This document shows positions 34,783-45,806 of a stretch of 64,000 nt of DNA, one piece after another (position 1 is the stretch's first letter; each line of letters begins with the position of its first letter). The position numbers and the translations under genes were made by a program. The notes beneath the pieces are model-generated. The model made no database searches. It saw only the letters and a program-made list of their open reading frames with translations, and was not told the origin of the DNA. The stretch covers positions 1 to 64,000 of the forward strand of contig JAKBJA010000026.1 in assembly GCA_021836225.1 (NCBI GenBank), in the 5' to 3' direction. Source of the DNA: Pseudomonadota bacterium. GTDB lineage: Bacteria > Pseudomonadota > Gammaproteobacteria > Burkholderiales > Thiobacillaceae.

Positions 34783-36236
34783 TTCAGGCCCTCCGGTTGG
34801 CGGCTGTGCCAGTCGGTGGCGCGCTGGTACTGATGGGCGACGTTGAGCATTTTCGCCTCGGAAAAATAATTGCCGACCAGCTGCAGGCCGATCGGCAGGC
34901 CCTTGGCATCGAAGCCACACGGCAGCGACATGCCGGGCAGGCCGGCGAGGTTGGCGGGAATGGTGTAGAGGTCGTTCAGATACATCTCGACCGGGTCGTC
35001 GGACTTCTCGCCCAGCTTGAACGCGGTGCCCGGCGCGGTGGGGCCGAGGATGACGTCGCAGGACTTGAAGGCTGCGCTGAAGTCGTCGGCGATCAGGCGG
35101 CGGATCTTCTGCGCCTGCAGGTAATAGGCGTCGTAATAGCCGTGCGAGAGCACGTAGGCGCCGATCATGATGCGGCGTTTCACCTCGGCGCCGAAGCCCT
35201 GCGCGCGGGTCTTGGAATACATGTCGTTGAGGTCGGTGTACTCTGGCGCGCGATAGCCGTAGCGCACGCCGTCGAAGCGCGACAGGTTGGACGAGGCTTC
35301 GGCCGGCGCCAGCACGTAGTAGACGGGAATGGCGAGCTTCGAATTGGCGAGCGAGATGTCGACCGGGGTGGCGCCAAGCTTCTTCAGCTCGGCCACCGCC
35401 GCGTCCACTGCTGCCGCGACCTCATTGTTCAGGCCTTCGGCAAAGAACTCCTTGGGCAGGCCGACGCGCAGGCCGGTCAAAGGCTTGTCGAGGTCGCGCG
35501 TGTAATCCTCTTTTTCGCGTTCCAAGCTGGTCGAATCGTTGGGGTCAAAGCCAGTCATCACGTTCAACAGCAGCGCGCAGTCCTCGGCCGAGGGCGCCAT
35601 CGGTCCCGCCTGGTCGAGGCTCGACGCGAACGCGATCATGCCGTAACGCGACACCAGACCGTAGGTGGGTTTGAGGCCGGTGATGCCGCACAGCGCAGCC
35701 GGCTGGCGGATCGAGCCGCCGGTGTCGGTGCCGGTGGCGGCGGGCGCCATGCGCGCCGCCACGCAGGCCGCCGCGCCGCCCGAGGAACCGCCGGGCACGT
35801 AGGCCGGGTTCCAGGGGTTCTTTACCGCGCCAAAATGGCTGGTCTCGTTGCTTGACCCCATGGCGAACTCGTCCATGTTGGTCTTGCCGAGGCTGGGCAT
35901 GCCGGCTGCCTTGAAGCGCTGGATCACGTGGGCATCGTAGGGCGCCACGAAGTTGTGCAGCATTTTTGAACCGCAGGTGGTGAGCCAGCCGTCGGTGCAG
36001 AAGATGTCCTTGTGGGCGATCGGCACGCCGGCGAGCGGGCCGGCATTGCCGGTGGCGATCAGTGCATCGGCAGCAGCGGCTTCAAGAAGGGTTTTTTCGG
36101 CGTCGACCGTGATGAAGGCGTTGACCGCCGGGTTCAGCGCGGCGATGCGGTCGAGGTAGGTTTGCGCCAGTTCGCGGCTGGAAACCTGCCTGGCTGCGAG
36201 TTGCGCGGCAAGTGTGGATAGTGAGGTGTCGGACAT
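34779..36236 (-). CDS. gatA: Asp-tRNA(Asn)/Glu-tRNA(Gln) amidotransferase subunit A
   Basis: A 485-aa amidase that releases ammonia from glutamine. The amidase signature is complete: catalytic Lys in AHKDIF near 73, a Gly/Ser-rich stretch with YVPGGSSGG near 147 and a Ser in [11 protein letters not shown] near 172. Length matches GatA of other bacteria. It is the middle gene of gatC-gatA-gatB, 3 bp behind gatC. Together they supply Gln-tRNA(Gln) and/or Asn-tRNA(Asn) where direct synthetases are missing. Confidence 0.96.
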   Translation of the reverse strand: MSDTSLSTLAAQLAARQVSSRELAQTYLDRIAALNPAVNAFITVDAEKTLLEAAAADALIATGNAGPLAGVPIAHKDIFCTDGWLTTCGSKMLHNFVAPYDAHVIQRFKAAGMPSLGKTNMDEFAMGSSNETSHFGAVKNPWNPAYVPGGSSGGAAACVAARMAPAATGTDTGGSIRQPAALCGITGLKPTYGLVSRYGMIAFASSLDQAGPMAPSAEDCALLLNVMTGFDPNDSTSLEREKEDYTRDLDKPLTGLRVGLPKEFFAEGLNNEVAAAVDAAVAELKKLGATPVDISLANSKLAIPVYYVLAPAEASSNLSRFDGVRYGYRAPEYTDLNDMYSKTRAQGFGAEVKRRIMIGAYVLSHGYYDAYYLQAQKIRRLIADDFSAAFKSCDVILGPTAPGTAFKLGEKSDDPVEMYLNDLYTIPANLAGLPGMSLPCGFDAKGLPIGLQLVGNYFSEAKMLNVAHQYQRATDWHSRQPEGLK

Positions 36237-36239
36237 GAC

Positions 36240-36527
36240 TTATTCGATGACTTTAGGCACGAGATACAGGCCGTTCTCGACCGCCGGGGCGATGGCCTGG
36301 AAGGCGGCGTGGCGGTCGGTTTCGGTCACGGCGTCTTCACGCAGGCGCTGGTAGACCTCCTGCGCGTGGGCCATCGGGGCGATGCCGCTTGTGTCCACCG
36401 CCTGCATGGTGGCGATGAGGCCGAAAATGTTGTTGAGCTGGGCCTGCGTGGCCTGCGCCTCGGCATCGCTGGTTTCTATGCGCGCAAGGCGGGCGATGCG
36501 CTTGACGTCGTCCTGGGTGAGGGACAT
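36240..36527 (-). CDS. gatC: Asp-tRNA(Asn)/Glu-tRNA(Gln) amidotransferase subunit C
   Basis: A 95-aa helper that wraps around GatA and GatB. The start [18 protein letters not shown] and the later [10 protein letters not shown] tail are typical; the internal [21 protein letters not shown] loop spans residues ~50-70. It is the first gene of the gatCAB operon and lies 104 bp from the divergent mreB gene. An AGGTGC-type ribosome-binding site is visible before ATG. Confidence 0.93.
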   Translation of the reverse strand: MSLTQDDVKRIARLARIETSDAEAQATQAQLNNIFGLIATMQAVDTSGIAPMAHAQEVYQRLREDAVTETDRHAAFQAIAPAVENGLYLVPKVIE

Positions 36528-36568
36528 GGTGGAAGCACCTGAATACTTACGGGAACGAAGCGCGTTAG

Positions 36569-37675
<1,107 letters not shown>

Positions 37676-37703
37676 ACGCAGCCGCTGTTGACCGGGCCTG
37701 CTG

Positions 37704-38549
37704 ATGGCGATGCCGGGCCAGCTCATGTTCGCCCGCCGGTTGGGGCCGACGGCGCGCCTGACGATCTGGCTACTGGTGGGGCTGTCCTGCGTGGTGGTCG
37801 ATGTCCGCTATCACGCGCTCGACGGCCTGCGTAGCGGATTTTCCATGCTGCTGCAGCCGGTGCGCGAAGTCATGCGAGTTCCCACCGAGGTTGCGGCCGA
37901 ACTCACGGGTTTCTTCACCCGCCACCGTCTCCTGCAAAAAGAGCGCGATGCGCTCCTGGCTGAACGGACGCAGCTGCTGGTGGGCGTGAACAACGCGAAG
38001 GAACTGGCGCGCGAAAATGCCGAATTGCGTGCGCTGCTGAAGCTGCAAAGCCGTCCGGGCCAGCAGGTGGTGCATGCCGCCCTGCTGTACCAGGGACACG
38101 ACTGGTTTGCCCAGCGTCTCACGCTGGACCAGGGAGGCGGCGCCGGGCTGCGCACCGGCCTGCCGGTGGTCGATGCCGACGGCCTGGTGGGGCAACTGAC
38201 CCGGGTGTACCCGGGATCGAGCGAGGTCACGCTGGTGAGCAGCGCGGAGCAGCTGACGCCGGTGTTCGTCGAGCGTACCGGCCAGCGCGGGCTCGCTGCC
38301 GGGACCGGGCACGGCCAGATGGAACTTCGCTACATGCCGGCGCAGACCGACCTCCGGCCGGGCGATCGCCTGCTGACCTCGGGCATCGACCGGGTGTATC
38401 CCGCTGGCATTCCGGTGGCAACCGTCACCCGGGTATCCCGTTCGCAATCCAGCCCCTACCTGCGAGTGGACTGTCTGCCGCTGGCTGGGCTCGACCGCTC
38501 GCGTGGGGTGCTGGTGCTGATCGCGGAACCGCAGGTGGCGGCGCGATGA
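37704..38549 (+). CDS. mreC: Rod-shape-determining protein MreC
   Basis: A 281-aa bitopic protein. One membrane helix (~18-35) is followed by a short coiled coil (LQKERDALLAERTQLL near 75, then ELARENAELRALLKL) and the two beta-barrel domains. Signatures include VVDADGLVGQLTRVYPGSSEVTL near 155 and GDRLLTSGIDRVYPAGIPVATV near 220. It scaffolds MreB, MreD, PBP2 and RodA. Its stop overlaps mreD (ATGA). Confidence 0.95.
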   Translation: MAMPGQLMFARRLGPTARLTIWLLVGLSCVVVDVRYHALDGLRSGFSMLLQPVREVMRVPTEVAAELTGFFTRHRLLQKERDALLAERTQLLVGVNNAKELARENAELRALLKLQSRPGQQVVHAALLYQGHDWFAQRLTLDQGGGAGLRTGLPVVDADGLVGQLTRVYPGSSEVTLVSSAEQLTPVFVERTGQRGLAAGTGHGQMELRYMPAQTDLRPGDRLLTSGIDRVYPAGIPVATVTRVSRSQSSPYLRVDCLPLAGLDRSRGVLVLIAEPQVAAR

Positions 38550-39046
38550 ACGTGTCTGCCCAGACCCCCAGCAGCTGGCGCCGCATCCTCGGCACCCTGA
38601 CCCTGGCGGTGCTGCTGGAACAGCTGCCCTGGTCGGGCTGGCCGCTGGTCGTGCGGCCGGACTTCGTGCTGGTCGGCGTCCTCTTCTGGACGCTGCATCA
38701 ACCCGCACGCATCGGTTTCGGCACGGCATTCTTTCTCGGCCTGCTGGCCGATTTTCAGGATGGCGCGGTGTTCGGCCAGCACGCCATTGCCTATGTGATC
38801 GGCGTCTATCTGGTGCTGTATCTGCGCTTGCGGCTGCTGCAGTTCGATCCGCACCGGCAGGCCGCCCAAATGTTCCCGATCCTGCTTGGCGTGCAGACGG
38901 TGGTGCTGCTGGTGGGCTGGCTGGCGGTCAACCCGCCGTCCGGACTGAGCATCCTGATTCCGGTGCTGGGCAGTACCGTGCTGTGGTATCTGGTCGCCTT
39001 GTTCGTGCGTCTGTGGCATGGCAAGGGCGCGCAGGATCGGGCGTGA
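38546..39046 (+). CDS. mreD: Rod-shape-determining protein MreD
   Basis: A 166-aa inner-membrane protein with five to six hydrophobic segments. It has the MreD-type core DFVLVGVLFWTLHQP near 46, GLLADFQDGAVFGQHA near 67, and YLRLRLLQFDPHRQ near 95. It starts inside mreC's stop codon. It completes the MreBCD assembly that positions wall synthesis. Confidence 0.92.
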   Translation: MNVSAQTPSSWRRILGTLTLAVLLEQLPWSGWPLVVRPDFVLVGVLFWTLHQPARIGFGTAFFLGLLADFQDGAVFGQHAIAYVIGVYLVLYLRLRLLQFDPHRQAAQMFPILLGVQTVVLLVGWLAVNPPSGLSILIPVLGSTVLWYLVALFVRLWHGKGAQDRA

Positions 39047-39053
39047 GCCGGGC

Positions 39054-40946
39054 ATGCCGCTAGCCACGCCGCTGAAGAACCTGGATCGCGAGCTGGCCCG
39101 CTTTCACGGACGGCTGAAAGCGGGCGCGGCCTTCGTGGTGCTGCTTGCGGCGGCCCTGCTGGGACGCGGGTTTTATCTGCAGATCACACAGCACGAGTAT
39201 TACATCCAGCGTGCCGAAAACAACCGCATTTCGCTGGTGCCTGTTGCGCCCAACCGCGGGCTGATCCTGGACCGGAAAGGCCGCATCCTGGCGGAAAACT
39301 ATTCGGCCTATACGCTCGAACTGACACGGGCGCAGCCCCGCGATCTGGAGGCCACGCTGGCCGAAGTGAGCAAGCTGATCCCGATCACGCCGGGGGAGCT
39401 GCGGAGCTTCCGGCGTCTGCTTGCCGAATCGCACGAGTTCGAGACGGTGCCGTTGAAAAGCAAGCTGACCGACGAGGAGGTGGCGATCCTGGCGGCCAAC
39501 CACTACCGCCTGCCGGGCGCGGAGGTGAAGGCGCGGCTGTTCCGCAACTATCAGGCCGGGTCCGGCATGTCGCATGTGGTCGGCTTCATCGGCCGGATCA
39601 ATGACCGTGATCTCAAAGGTTTGCGCGAATCCGGGCGCGAGCAGAACTACCGGGGCACGGTGCATATCGGCAAGACCGGGCTGGAGCAGAGCTACGAAAC
39701 CCTGCTGCATGGCCGCACCGGCTTCGACCAGATGGAGACCGACGCAAGCGGCCGTGCGGTGCGTGCGCTGTCGCGGATTCCGCCGGTGGCGGGCAAGGAT
39801 TTGCGCCTGTATCTCGACCGCGACCTGCAGGCGATTGCCGAACAGGCATTCGGCGATTACACAGGCGGGCTGGTGGCGCTCGACCCCAATACCGGCGGCG
39901 TGCTGGCGATGGTGAGCAAACCGGGGTTCGACCCCAACCTGTTCATCGACGGCATCGATCCGGAAACCTGGAAGGCACTCAACGATTCGCCCGAACGGCC
40001 GATGGTGAATCGTGTGCTGCGCGGCGTCTATCCGCCGGGTTCGACCATCAAGCCATTCATGGGGCTGGCCGGACTGGAACTGGGGGTGCGCAAACCTGCG
40101 GACATCACGGTCGATCCCGGGTATTTCTCCCTGCCCAACAGCAGTCACCAGTTTCGCGACTGGAAGCACGGCGGCCACGGGCTCGTCGACATGCGCCGGG
40201 CCATCGCGCAGTCGTGCGATACCTATTTCTACAAACTGGCGTTCGACATGGGGATCGACCGCATGCACGACTACCTGGCGAAATTCGGTTTTGGCGAGAA
40301 AACCGGCATCGATCTGGAGGGCGAATCGCCGGGCCTGCTGCCTTCGCGCGACTGGAAGCAGCGCCGCTGGAAGAAGGAGTGGTATCCAGGCGAGACGGTG
40401 ATCGCGGGCATCGGCCAGGGCTATCATCTGACTACGCCGCTGCAACTGGCGGCCGCGACCGCCATGATCGCCAATGGCGGAAAACGGGTCGAGCCGCGCC
40501 TGGTGCAGGCGATACGCGACCCGCTCACCCACGTCTGGCAGCCGCAGCCCGTGGTGGTGCGCGGGCAGCTGGCGCTCAATCCGGATGACCTTGCGGTGAT
40601 CCGGCAAGGCATGATGGACGCGATGCGACCGGGCGGCACGGCGGCGGCCGCCGCCGCCGGCGCCCCCTACACCATTGCCGGCAAGACCGGCACCGCGCAG
40701 GTGGTCGGCATCAAGCAGGGCGCTCGCTACGATGCCGGCAGCCTGTCGCGGAAAAATCGCGACCATGCGCTGTTCATCGCCTATGCGCCGGCCGAGAACC
40801 CCACCATCGCGGTGGCGGTGATGGTGGAGAACGGCGGGCACGGCGGTTCCACCGCGGCGCCGATCGCGCGTGCGGTGTTCGATTATTATCTGACCGGGAA
40901 GCGCCCCGGCAACATGAAACCGGAGGGGAACGATGCCTCGGACTAG
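39054..40946 (+). CDS. mrdA: Penicillin-binding protein 2 (elongation-specific transpeptidase)
   Basis: A 630-aa class-B penicillin-binding protein. After a short cytoplasmic tail and a membrane helix (~20-42) comes the pedestal dimerisation domain (RNYQAGSGMSHVVGFIG), then the transpeptidase domain. Active-site motifs are intact: GSTIKP near 336 (SxxK), SCD near 394 (SxN/D), and KTGTAQ near 545 (KTG). The ATG at 39054 lies 8 bp after the mreD stop; an in-frame ATG at 39018 inside mreD is less likely. It is followed in overlap by rodA. Confidence 0.95.
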   Translation: MPLATPLKNLDRELARFHGRLKAGAAFVVLLAAALLGRGFYLQITQHEYYIQRAENNRISLVPVAPNRGLILDRKGRILAENYSAYTLELTRAQPRDLEATLAEVSKLIPITPGELRSFRRLLAESHEFETVPLKSKLTDEEVAILAANHYRLPGAEVKARLFRNYQAGSGMSHVVGFIGRINDRDLKGLRESGREQNYRGTVHIGKTGLEQSYETLLHGRTGFDQMETDASGRAVRALSRIPPVAGKDLRLYLDRDLQAIAEQAFGDYTGGLVALDPNTGGVLAMVSKPGFDPNLFIDGIDPETWKALNDSPERPMVNRVLRGVYPPGSTIKPFMGLAGLELGVRKPADITVDPGYFSLPNSSHQFRDWKHGGHGLVDMRRAIAQSCDTYFYKLAFDMGIDRMHDYLAKFGFGEKTGIDLEGESPGLLPSRDWKQRRWKKEWYPGETVIAGIGQGYHLTTPLQLAAATAMIANGGKRVEPRLVQAIRDPLTHVWQPQPVVVRGQLALNPDDLAVIRQGMMDAMRPGGTAAAAAAGAPYTIAGKTGTAQVVGIKQGARYDAGSLSRKNRDHALFIAYAPAENPTIAVAVMVENGGHGGSTAAPIARAVFDYYLTGKRPGNMKPEGNDASD

Positions 40947-42030
40947 CCATGGGTTTTTGAGCGGCCTGCGCCACGTGGACGGCATCCTGCTGACACTGGT
41001 GGTCTTGGTGCTGGGCATCAGTCTGGCGGTGGTGACGAGCGCCTCGGGCCAAAGCGCAGCACGCATCAGCGGCCACCTCGTCAATATAGGACTGGCGCTG
41101 GGGGTGATGGTGGTGATTGCCAACGTACCGCCGCACCTGCTGTCCAAGGTGGGGCCGCCGCTGTATGTGGCAGGGGTGGTGCTGCTGATCGGGGTGGCGC
41201 TGTTCGGCGAAGTCCGCAACGGCGCCCGTCGCTGGCTGGACGTGGGCTTTGCGTTCCAGCCGTCCGAACTGCTGAAACTGGCGTTGCCGTTGATGCTGGC
41301 CTGGTATTTCCATCGCAACGAGGCGGTGCTTCGCGCCAAGCATTATCTGGTCGGCGGCGTGCTGCTGCTGGTGCCGTTTCTGCTGATCCTGCGCCAGCCC
41401 GACCTGGGTACGGCGCTGATGCTCGGCGCGTCGGGATTTTACCTGCTGTTCTTTGCCGGCCTGCCGTGGAAGGTGATCCTCGGGGGCGCCACCCTGGGGG
41501 CCGCCAGCCTGCCTGTGGTGTGGGGCCTGATGCACGATTACCAGCAGCGCCGCGTGCTGATGCTGCTCGATCCCTCGTCCGACCCCTTGGGTGCCGGCTA
41601 CCACATCATCCAGTCGACCATCGCAATCGGCTCCGGTGGGCTGTTCGGCAAAGGCTGGATGCAGGGCACGCAAAACCAGCTCGACTTCATTCCCGAGCGC
41701 ACCACCGATTTCATCTATGCCGTGTTCGGCGAGGAATTCGGCTACGCCGGCGCGATCCTGCTGGTCGGGCTGTATCTGGCCATCGTTGCGCGCGGCCTGG
41801 TCATCGCCGCGCGCGCGCCGACACTGTTCGGGCGGCTGATGGCGGCCACCCTGAGCCTCAATCTGTTCACCTACGTATTCGTCAACATGGGCATGGTGTC
41901 GGGCATTCTGCCAGTGGTCGGCGTGCCCTTGCCGCTGATGAGTTACGGCGGGACGGCGCTCGTCACGCTGCTGCTGGGCGTGGGCATCCTGATGAGCGTG
42001 GCGACGCACCGCCAGCTCAACAAATCGTGA
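40933..42030 (+). CDS. mrdB: Rod-shape SEDS glycosyltransferase RodA
   Basis: A 365-aa SEDS polytopic protein with about ten helices. Conserved segments are GARRWLDVGFAFQPSELLKLA near 97, LRQPDLGTALML near 155, RVLMLLDPSSDPLGAGYH near 200 and the last-loop LPLMSYGGTAL near 335. It polymerises lipid II with PBP2 as its partner transpeptidase, whose gene it overlaps by 14 bp. Length is normal. Confidence 0.95.
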   Translation: MPRTSHGFLSGLRHVDGILLTLVVLVLGISLAVVTSASGQSAARISGHLVNIGLALGVMVVIANVPPHLLSKVGPPLYVAGVVLLIGVALFGEVRNGARRWLDVGFAFQPSELLKLALPLMLAWYFHRNEAVLRAKHYLVGGVLLLVPFLLILRQPDLGTALMLGASGFYLLFFAGLPWKVILGGATLGAASLPVVWGLMHDYQQRRVLMLLDPSSDPLGAGYHIIQSTIAIGSGGLFGKGWMQGTQNQLDFIPERTTDFIYAVFGEEFGYAGAILLVGLYLAIVARGLVIAARAPTLFGRLMAATLSLNLFTYVFVNMGMVSGILPVVGVPLPLMSYGGTALVTLLLGVGILMSVATHRQLNKS

Positions 42031-42047
42031 CGCGTTAAAATACGGCC

Positions 42048-42866
42048 ATGAAGACGATCTCGTTACTGGGCATCGCTGCCCTCGCGCTGGCGTTGGGCGG
42101 TTGTGCCAGCACCCCGCCCGCAAAGCAGGCATCGACCGCGCCCAAAGGCGGCGGCTATTATCTGGACGACGGCCCGGAGGCCCACCCGCCGGCGAATCTG
42201 GATGCGGTCCCCGACGCCGTGCCGCGCAAGGAAGCGCTGAACCCCCGGGCCAACCGCACCTATGTCGCGCTGGGCACCACCTATACGCCGCAGACCACCC
42301 GCCAGCCCTACGTCAAGGAGGGGCTGGCCTCGTGGTATGGCCGCCGTTTCCAGGGCAAGAAAACCTCCTCGGGCGAGCCCTATGACATGTATGCCATGAC
42401 TGCGGCGCATCCGACCCTGCCGATCCCGAGTTATGCGCGGGTCACATCGCTCGACACCGGCAAGTCGGTGGTGGTGCGCATCAACGATCGCGGACCGTTC
42501 CACAGCAACCGCATCATCGACCTGTCGTATACCGCCGCCTACAAGCTGGGCTATCTAGGGAAGGGCAGCACCCGGGTGCGGGTGGAAAGCATCGACCCCG
42601 ACACCGACGACAACCAGGGCAAGACGCCGCAGGACGGGATCTACCTTCAGGTGGGTGCATTTTCGCGCGCCGACAATGCGCAGCAGCTCCGCGATCGCCT
42701 GGAACGCCTGCTCGACATCGACGCCAGCCAGACGCGTGTGGTGCGCGACGGCAGACTGCATCGCGTGCAGCTCGGCCCGTATGCCAGCGATGATGCGGCG
42801 CAGTCGGATCGTGCGCGGGTACGGGAACGCCTTGACCTGAAGGCGGTCCTGGTCAGACGCGACTGA
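42048..42866 (+). CDS. rlpA: Septal-ring lytic transglycosylase RlpA
   Basis: A 272-aa lipoprotein. Lipobox LGGC is near residues 17-20. A double-psi beta-barrel domain follows (GLASWYGRRFQGKKTSSGE near 92, then RINDRGPFHSNRIIDLS near 144, with the acid catalyst Asp). A C-terminal SPOR domain begins near QDGIYLQVGAFSRADNAQQL (~197) and should bind denuded glycan at the septum. It belongs to the mrd operon by position and sits just upstream of the carboxypeptidase-like gene. Confidence 0.93.
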   Translation: MKTISLLGIAALALALGGCASTPPAKQASTAPKGGGYYLDDGPEAHPPANLDAVPDAVPRKEALNPRANRTYVALGTTYTPQTTRQPYVKEGLASWYGRRFQGKKTSSGEPYDMYAMTAAHPTLPIPSYARVTSLDTGKSVVVRINDRGPFHSNRIIDLSYTAAYKLGYLGKGSTRVRVESIDPDTDDNQGKTPQDGIYLQVGAFSRADNAQQLRDRLERLLDIDASQTRVVRDGRLHRVQLGPYASDDAAQSDRARVRERLDLKAVLVRRD

Positions 42867-42880
42867 TCGAAAGGCTGAGC

Positions 42881-43996
42881 ATGAAAACCTTCTGGCTGGG
42901 GCTGGCGCTCCTGTTTTCTGCAACGGTGTGGGCGGCCCCGCCCAGCATTGCATCGCGCGCCTGGATCGTGATCGACCAGGCGAGCGGGCGCGAACTGGCT
43001 GCCAGTCAGGCCGATCTGCCGCTGGCGCCGGCTTCGCTGACGCAGATGATGACGGCCTATGTCCTTCTGGGCGATATCCGCAGGAACAAGTTGAGCCTGG
43101 GCGAGATGGTCAGCGTACCGCAGGCCGCCACCGAGGCCGATGGTGCGCGCATCTTCCTCAAGCCGGGCGAGAAGGTGAGCGTCGGGACGCTGTTGCAGGG
43201 CATGCTGGTGGAGTCGGCCAGCGACGCCACGCTCACCCTGGTGACGGCGGCCGACGGCAGCGAGGCAGCATTTGTCGAGCGCATGAATCGCGAGGCCAAA
43301 CGCCTGGGCATGACGAAAACCCGCTTCATGAACGCGACCGGATTGGCTGCCGTCGGCCATGAATCGAGCGCGCGCGATCTTGCCCTGCTCGGGCGTGCCC
43401 TGGTGCGCGATTTTCCGGACCGGCTCGCATTCTTCAGCCAGAAGGAACTGGCTTTCCAGGGGATCACGTATTACAACGGCAATCGCCTGTTGTGGCGCGA
43501 CAATACCGTAACCGGCCTGAAGGTCGGGCATACGCCCCAGGCTGGCTATTGCATGGCGACGTCGGCGCAGCGCGGCGACCAGCGCCGTATCGCCGTGGTG
43601 CTGGATGCGCGCTCGGACGCGCAGCGCACGCAGGACGCGCTGAAGCTGCTGAATTACGCTTTCGAGAATTTCGACAGCGTGCCGCTTTATCGCGCCCAGC
43701 AAGCCGTCAAGGTGGTCAACCTCTACCGGGGCGAGCGTCCCTCGGTGAGCATGGGCTTCGCGCAGGATTTCCATCTGGTGGTTCCCCGGGGCGCCGCGCC
43801 CCGCGTCAAGGCGGAAGTCATCACCCGGCAGCCCATCGTGGCGCCGGTGAACAAGGGGCAGCGCCTGGGCACCCTGCGGCTGACGCTCGACGGCCAGCCG
43901 CTCGGCGACTATCCCCTGGTCGCCCTGCATGACGTCGGCGTGGCCGGCATCTTCGGCCGTGGCTGGGATTCGCTCCGGCTGCTGTTCGCAAAGTGA
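42881..43996 (+). CDS. DacC-like D,D-carboxypeptidase homologue with degenerate active site
   Basis: A 371-aa protein with a signal peptide (cleavage near VWA-A, residue 19), a peptidase S11 domain and a C-terminal PBP5-type beta domain plus amphipathic tail ([11 protein letters not shown]). By layout it is a PBP5/6 family D-alanyl-D-alanine carboxypeptidase. The three signature motifs are altered: SxxK reads SLTQ (near 49-52), SxN reads SAS-DA near 115, and KTG reads KVG near 217. The nucleophilic Ser is kept but the general-base Lys is missing. It is therefore probably inactive, perhaps a scaffold. The stop overlaps the aminotransferase start (GTGA). Confidence 0.9.
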   Translation: MKTFWLGLALLFSATVWAAPPSIASRAWIVIDQASGRELAASQADLPLAPASLTQMMTAYVLLGDIRRNKLSLGEMVSVPQAATEADGARIFLKPGEKVSVGTLLQGMLVESASDATLTLVTAADGSEAAFVERMNREAKRLGMTKTRFMNATGLAAVGHESSARDLALLGRALVRDFPDRLAFFSQKELAFQGITYYNGNRLLWRDNTVTGLKVGHTPQAGYCMATSAQRGDQRRIAVVLDARSDAQRTQDALKLLNYAFENFDSVPLYRAQQAVKVVNLYRGERPSVSMGFAQDFHLVVPRGAAPRVKAEVITRQPIVAPVNKGQRLGTLRLTLDGQPLGDYPLVALHDVGVAGIFGRGWDSLRLLFAK

Positions 43997-44856
43997 GCGT
44001 CTACCTCAACGGCCGGTTCCTGCCGCTCGCCGAAGCGAAGGTACCGGTGCTCGACCGCGGCTTCGTCTTCGGCGACGGCGTCTACGAACTGGTGCCGGTG
44101 TATTCGAGGAAGCCGTTCCGCCTCGACGGCCACCTGCGCCGGCTGCAGGGCAGTCTCGACGGCATCCGCCTGGCCAACCCGCACGGGGTAGCCGCGTGGC
44201 GCGACCTGATCCTGCGTCTGGTCGAGTTGCAGGATTTCGACGACCAGTCGGTCTATATCCAGATCACCCGGGGCACGCCTGTTGAGGGACAGCCGCCGCG
44301 CGACCATGCCTTTCCCAAAGGCGTGCAGCCGACGGTGTTCATGTTCGCGCAGCCGCTGGTGACCGCCATGCCCGCGCAGAAGGCCGCCGGCGTGTGCGCG
44401 GTCAGCGCGGTCGACAACCGCTGGCTGCGCTGCAACATCAAGGCGATTTCGCTGCTGGCCAACATCCTGCTGCGCCAGCAGGCGGTGGACGCCGATTGCG
44501 CCGAAACCGTGATGCTGCGCGACGGCTTCCTCACCGAAGGCGCGGCAAGCAACATCTTCGTGGTGAAGGACGGCGTGCTGCGGGCGCCGCCACCGTCGAA
44601 CCTGATGCTGACCGGCATCACCTACGACGTGGTGCTGGAACTTGCCGCTGCGCACGGCATTCCGCACGAGGTGAGGGCGATTTCCGAGGCCGAGGTGCGC
44701 GACGCCGACGAGCTCTGGATGACGTCGTCCACCAAGGAAATCATGGCTATCGTGAAGCTGGACGGCGCACCGGTCGGCGCTGGCGTGCCGGGTCCGCTGG
44801 CGCGACAGATGGATACGCTGTACCAGACCTTCAAGCACCAGGTGATGAGGTCATGA
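43993..44856 (+). CDS. D-amino-acid aminotransferase-like PLP enzyme (fold type IV)
   Basis: A 287-aa enzyme with the class-IV aminotransferase fold. Landmarks are [18 protein letters not shown] near 19, [17 protein letters not shown] with the PLP-binding Lys near 145, and [10 protein letters not shown] near 180. The start GTG lies in the stop codon of the carboxypeptidase-like gene. In related species this gene (dat) supplies D-glutamate/D-alanine for peptidoglycan. Branched-chain or aminodeoxychorismate-type activity cannot be excluded. Confidence 0.88.
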   Translation: MSVYLNGRFLPLAEAKVPVLDRGFVFGDGVYELVPVYSRKPFRLDGHLRRLQGSLDGIRLANPHGVAAWRDLILRLVELQDFDDQSVYIQITRGTPVEGQPPRDHAFPKGVQPTVFMFAQPLVTAMPAQKAAGVCAVSAVDNRWLRCNIKAISLLANILLRQQAVDADCAETVMLRDGFLTEGAASNIFVVKDGVLRAPPPSNLMLTGITYDVVLELAAAHGIPHEVRAISEAEVRDADELWMTSSTKEIMAIVKLDGAPVGAGVPGPLARQMDTLYQTFKHQVMRS

Positions 44857-45119
44857 GCGAACACGAGACCCTGCTGCAATTTCCCACCGATTTCCCCATC
44901 AAGATCATGGGCGAGCGCCGCGACGACTTTGCGCAGGCCATGGTCGAGCTGGTGCTGCGTCATGCGCCGGATTTCAGGGCGGAAACCGTCGAAATGCGCG
45001 TATCCAGCAGCGGCAACTACCTGTCGGTGACCTGCGTGGTGCGCGCCACCTCGAAAGCCCAGCTCGACGCGCTGTATCGCGAGATCACCGCGCATCCGTG
45101 GGTGAAGATGGCGCTGTGA
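44853..45119 (+). CDS. ybeD: YbeD/DUF493 family protein
   Basis: An 88-aa ACT-like protein starting [20 protein letters not shown], overlapping dat by 4 bp. The DUF493 core runs [20 protein letters not shown] (residues ~45-64) and ends with the [11 protein letters not shown] tail. YbeD commonly precedes lipB, as here (TGATG overlap). Its role in lipoylation is inferred from this linkage only. Confidence 0.88.
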   Translation: MSEHETLLQFPTDFPIKIMGERRDDFAQAMVELVLRHAPDFRAETVEMRVSSSGNYLSVTCVVRATSKAQLDALYREITAHPWVKMAL

Positions 45120-45757
45120 TGGCGAGTAGTGAGCGGCAAGCGGTGAGCGGGAAGGCGATCGTTCGACACCTGGGGCGGGTCGAGTACGAGCCGACGTGGC
45201 GGGCGATGCAGGACTTCACCGCGCGGCGCACGCCCGATATCGCGGATGAAATCTGGATGCTGGAGCATCCGCCCGTCTACACCCAAGGGCAGGCCGGCAA
45301 GCCGGAGCACCTGATCGCCACCACCAAGATTCCCGTGGTGCCGATCGACCGCGGCGGCCAGATCACTTACCACGGGCCCGGGCAGGTGGTGGCCTATGTG
45401 CTGGTCGACCTGCGGCGCCGCGGCTACGGCATCCGCGAGCTGGTGACGCGCATGGAGCAGGCGGTGATCGACTTCCTGGCGGCGCAGGGCGTGGCCGCCA
45501 CTCGGCTGGCCGGTGCACCCGGCGTGTATGTCGATGGCGCCAAGATCGCGGCGCTCGGCCTGCGCGTCAGGCATGGCTGCACGTACCATGGCCTGGCCTT
45601 CAACGTCGACATGGACCTGACGCCGTTTGCCGCCATCAACCCCTGCGGCTACGCCGGGATGCGGGTGACGCAATGCCGCGATCTCGGCGTGGCAATACCC
45701 CTGCCTGAGGCGGAGCAGGTGCTCGCCCAGCGCCTGCTGGACGCGATCTATTCTTGA
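45119..45757 (+). CDS. lipB: Octanoyl-ACP:protein octanoyltransferase LipB
   Basis: A 212-aa enzyme that transfers octanoate from ACP to lipoyl domains. Signature [16 protein letters not shown] is near 77, the catalytic Lys in [11 protein letters not shown] near 142, and the nucleophile Cys in NPCGYAGM near 175. The start at 45119 overlaps the ybeD stop; a GTG at 45098 would lie in ybeD. LipA is found 2.6 kb downstream, not adjacent as usual. Confidence 0.95.
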   Translation: MASSERQAVSGKAIVRHLGRVEYEPTWRAMQDFTARRTPDIADEIWMLEHPPVYTQGQAGKPEHLIATTKIPVVPIDRGGQITYHGPGQVVAYVLVDLRRRGYGIRELVTRMEQAVIDFLAAQGVAATRLAGAPGVYVDGAKIAALGLRVRHGCTYHGLAFNVDMDLTPFAAINPCGYAGMRVTQCRDLGVAIPLPEAEQVLAQRLLDAIYS

Positions 45758-45806
45758 CTGATTTAGTCGACTATTAGTATTCTTGTAGCTTCTAATGGAG
45801 TTATTC

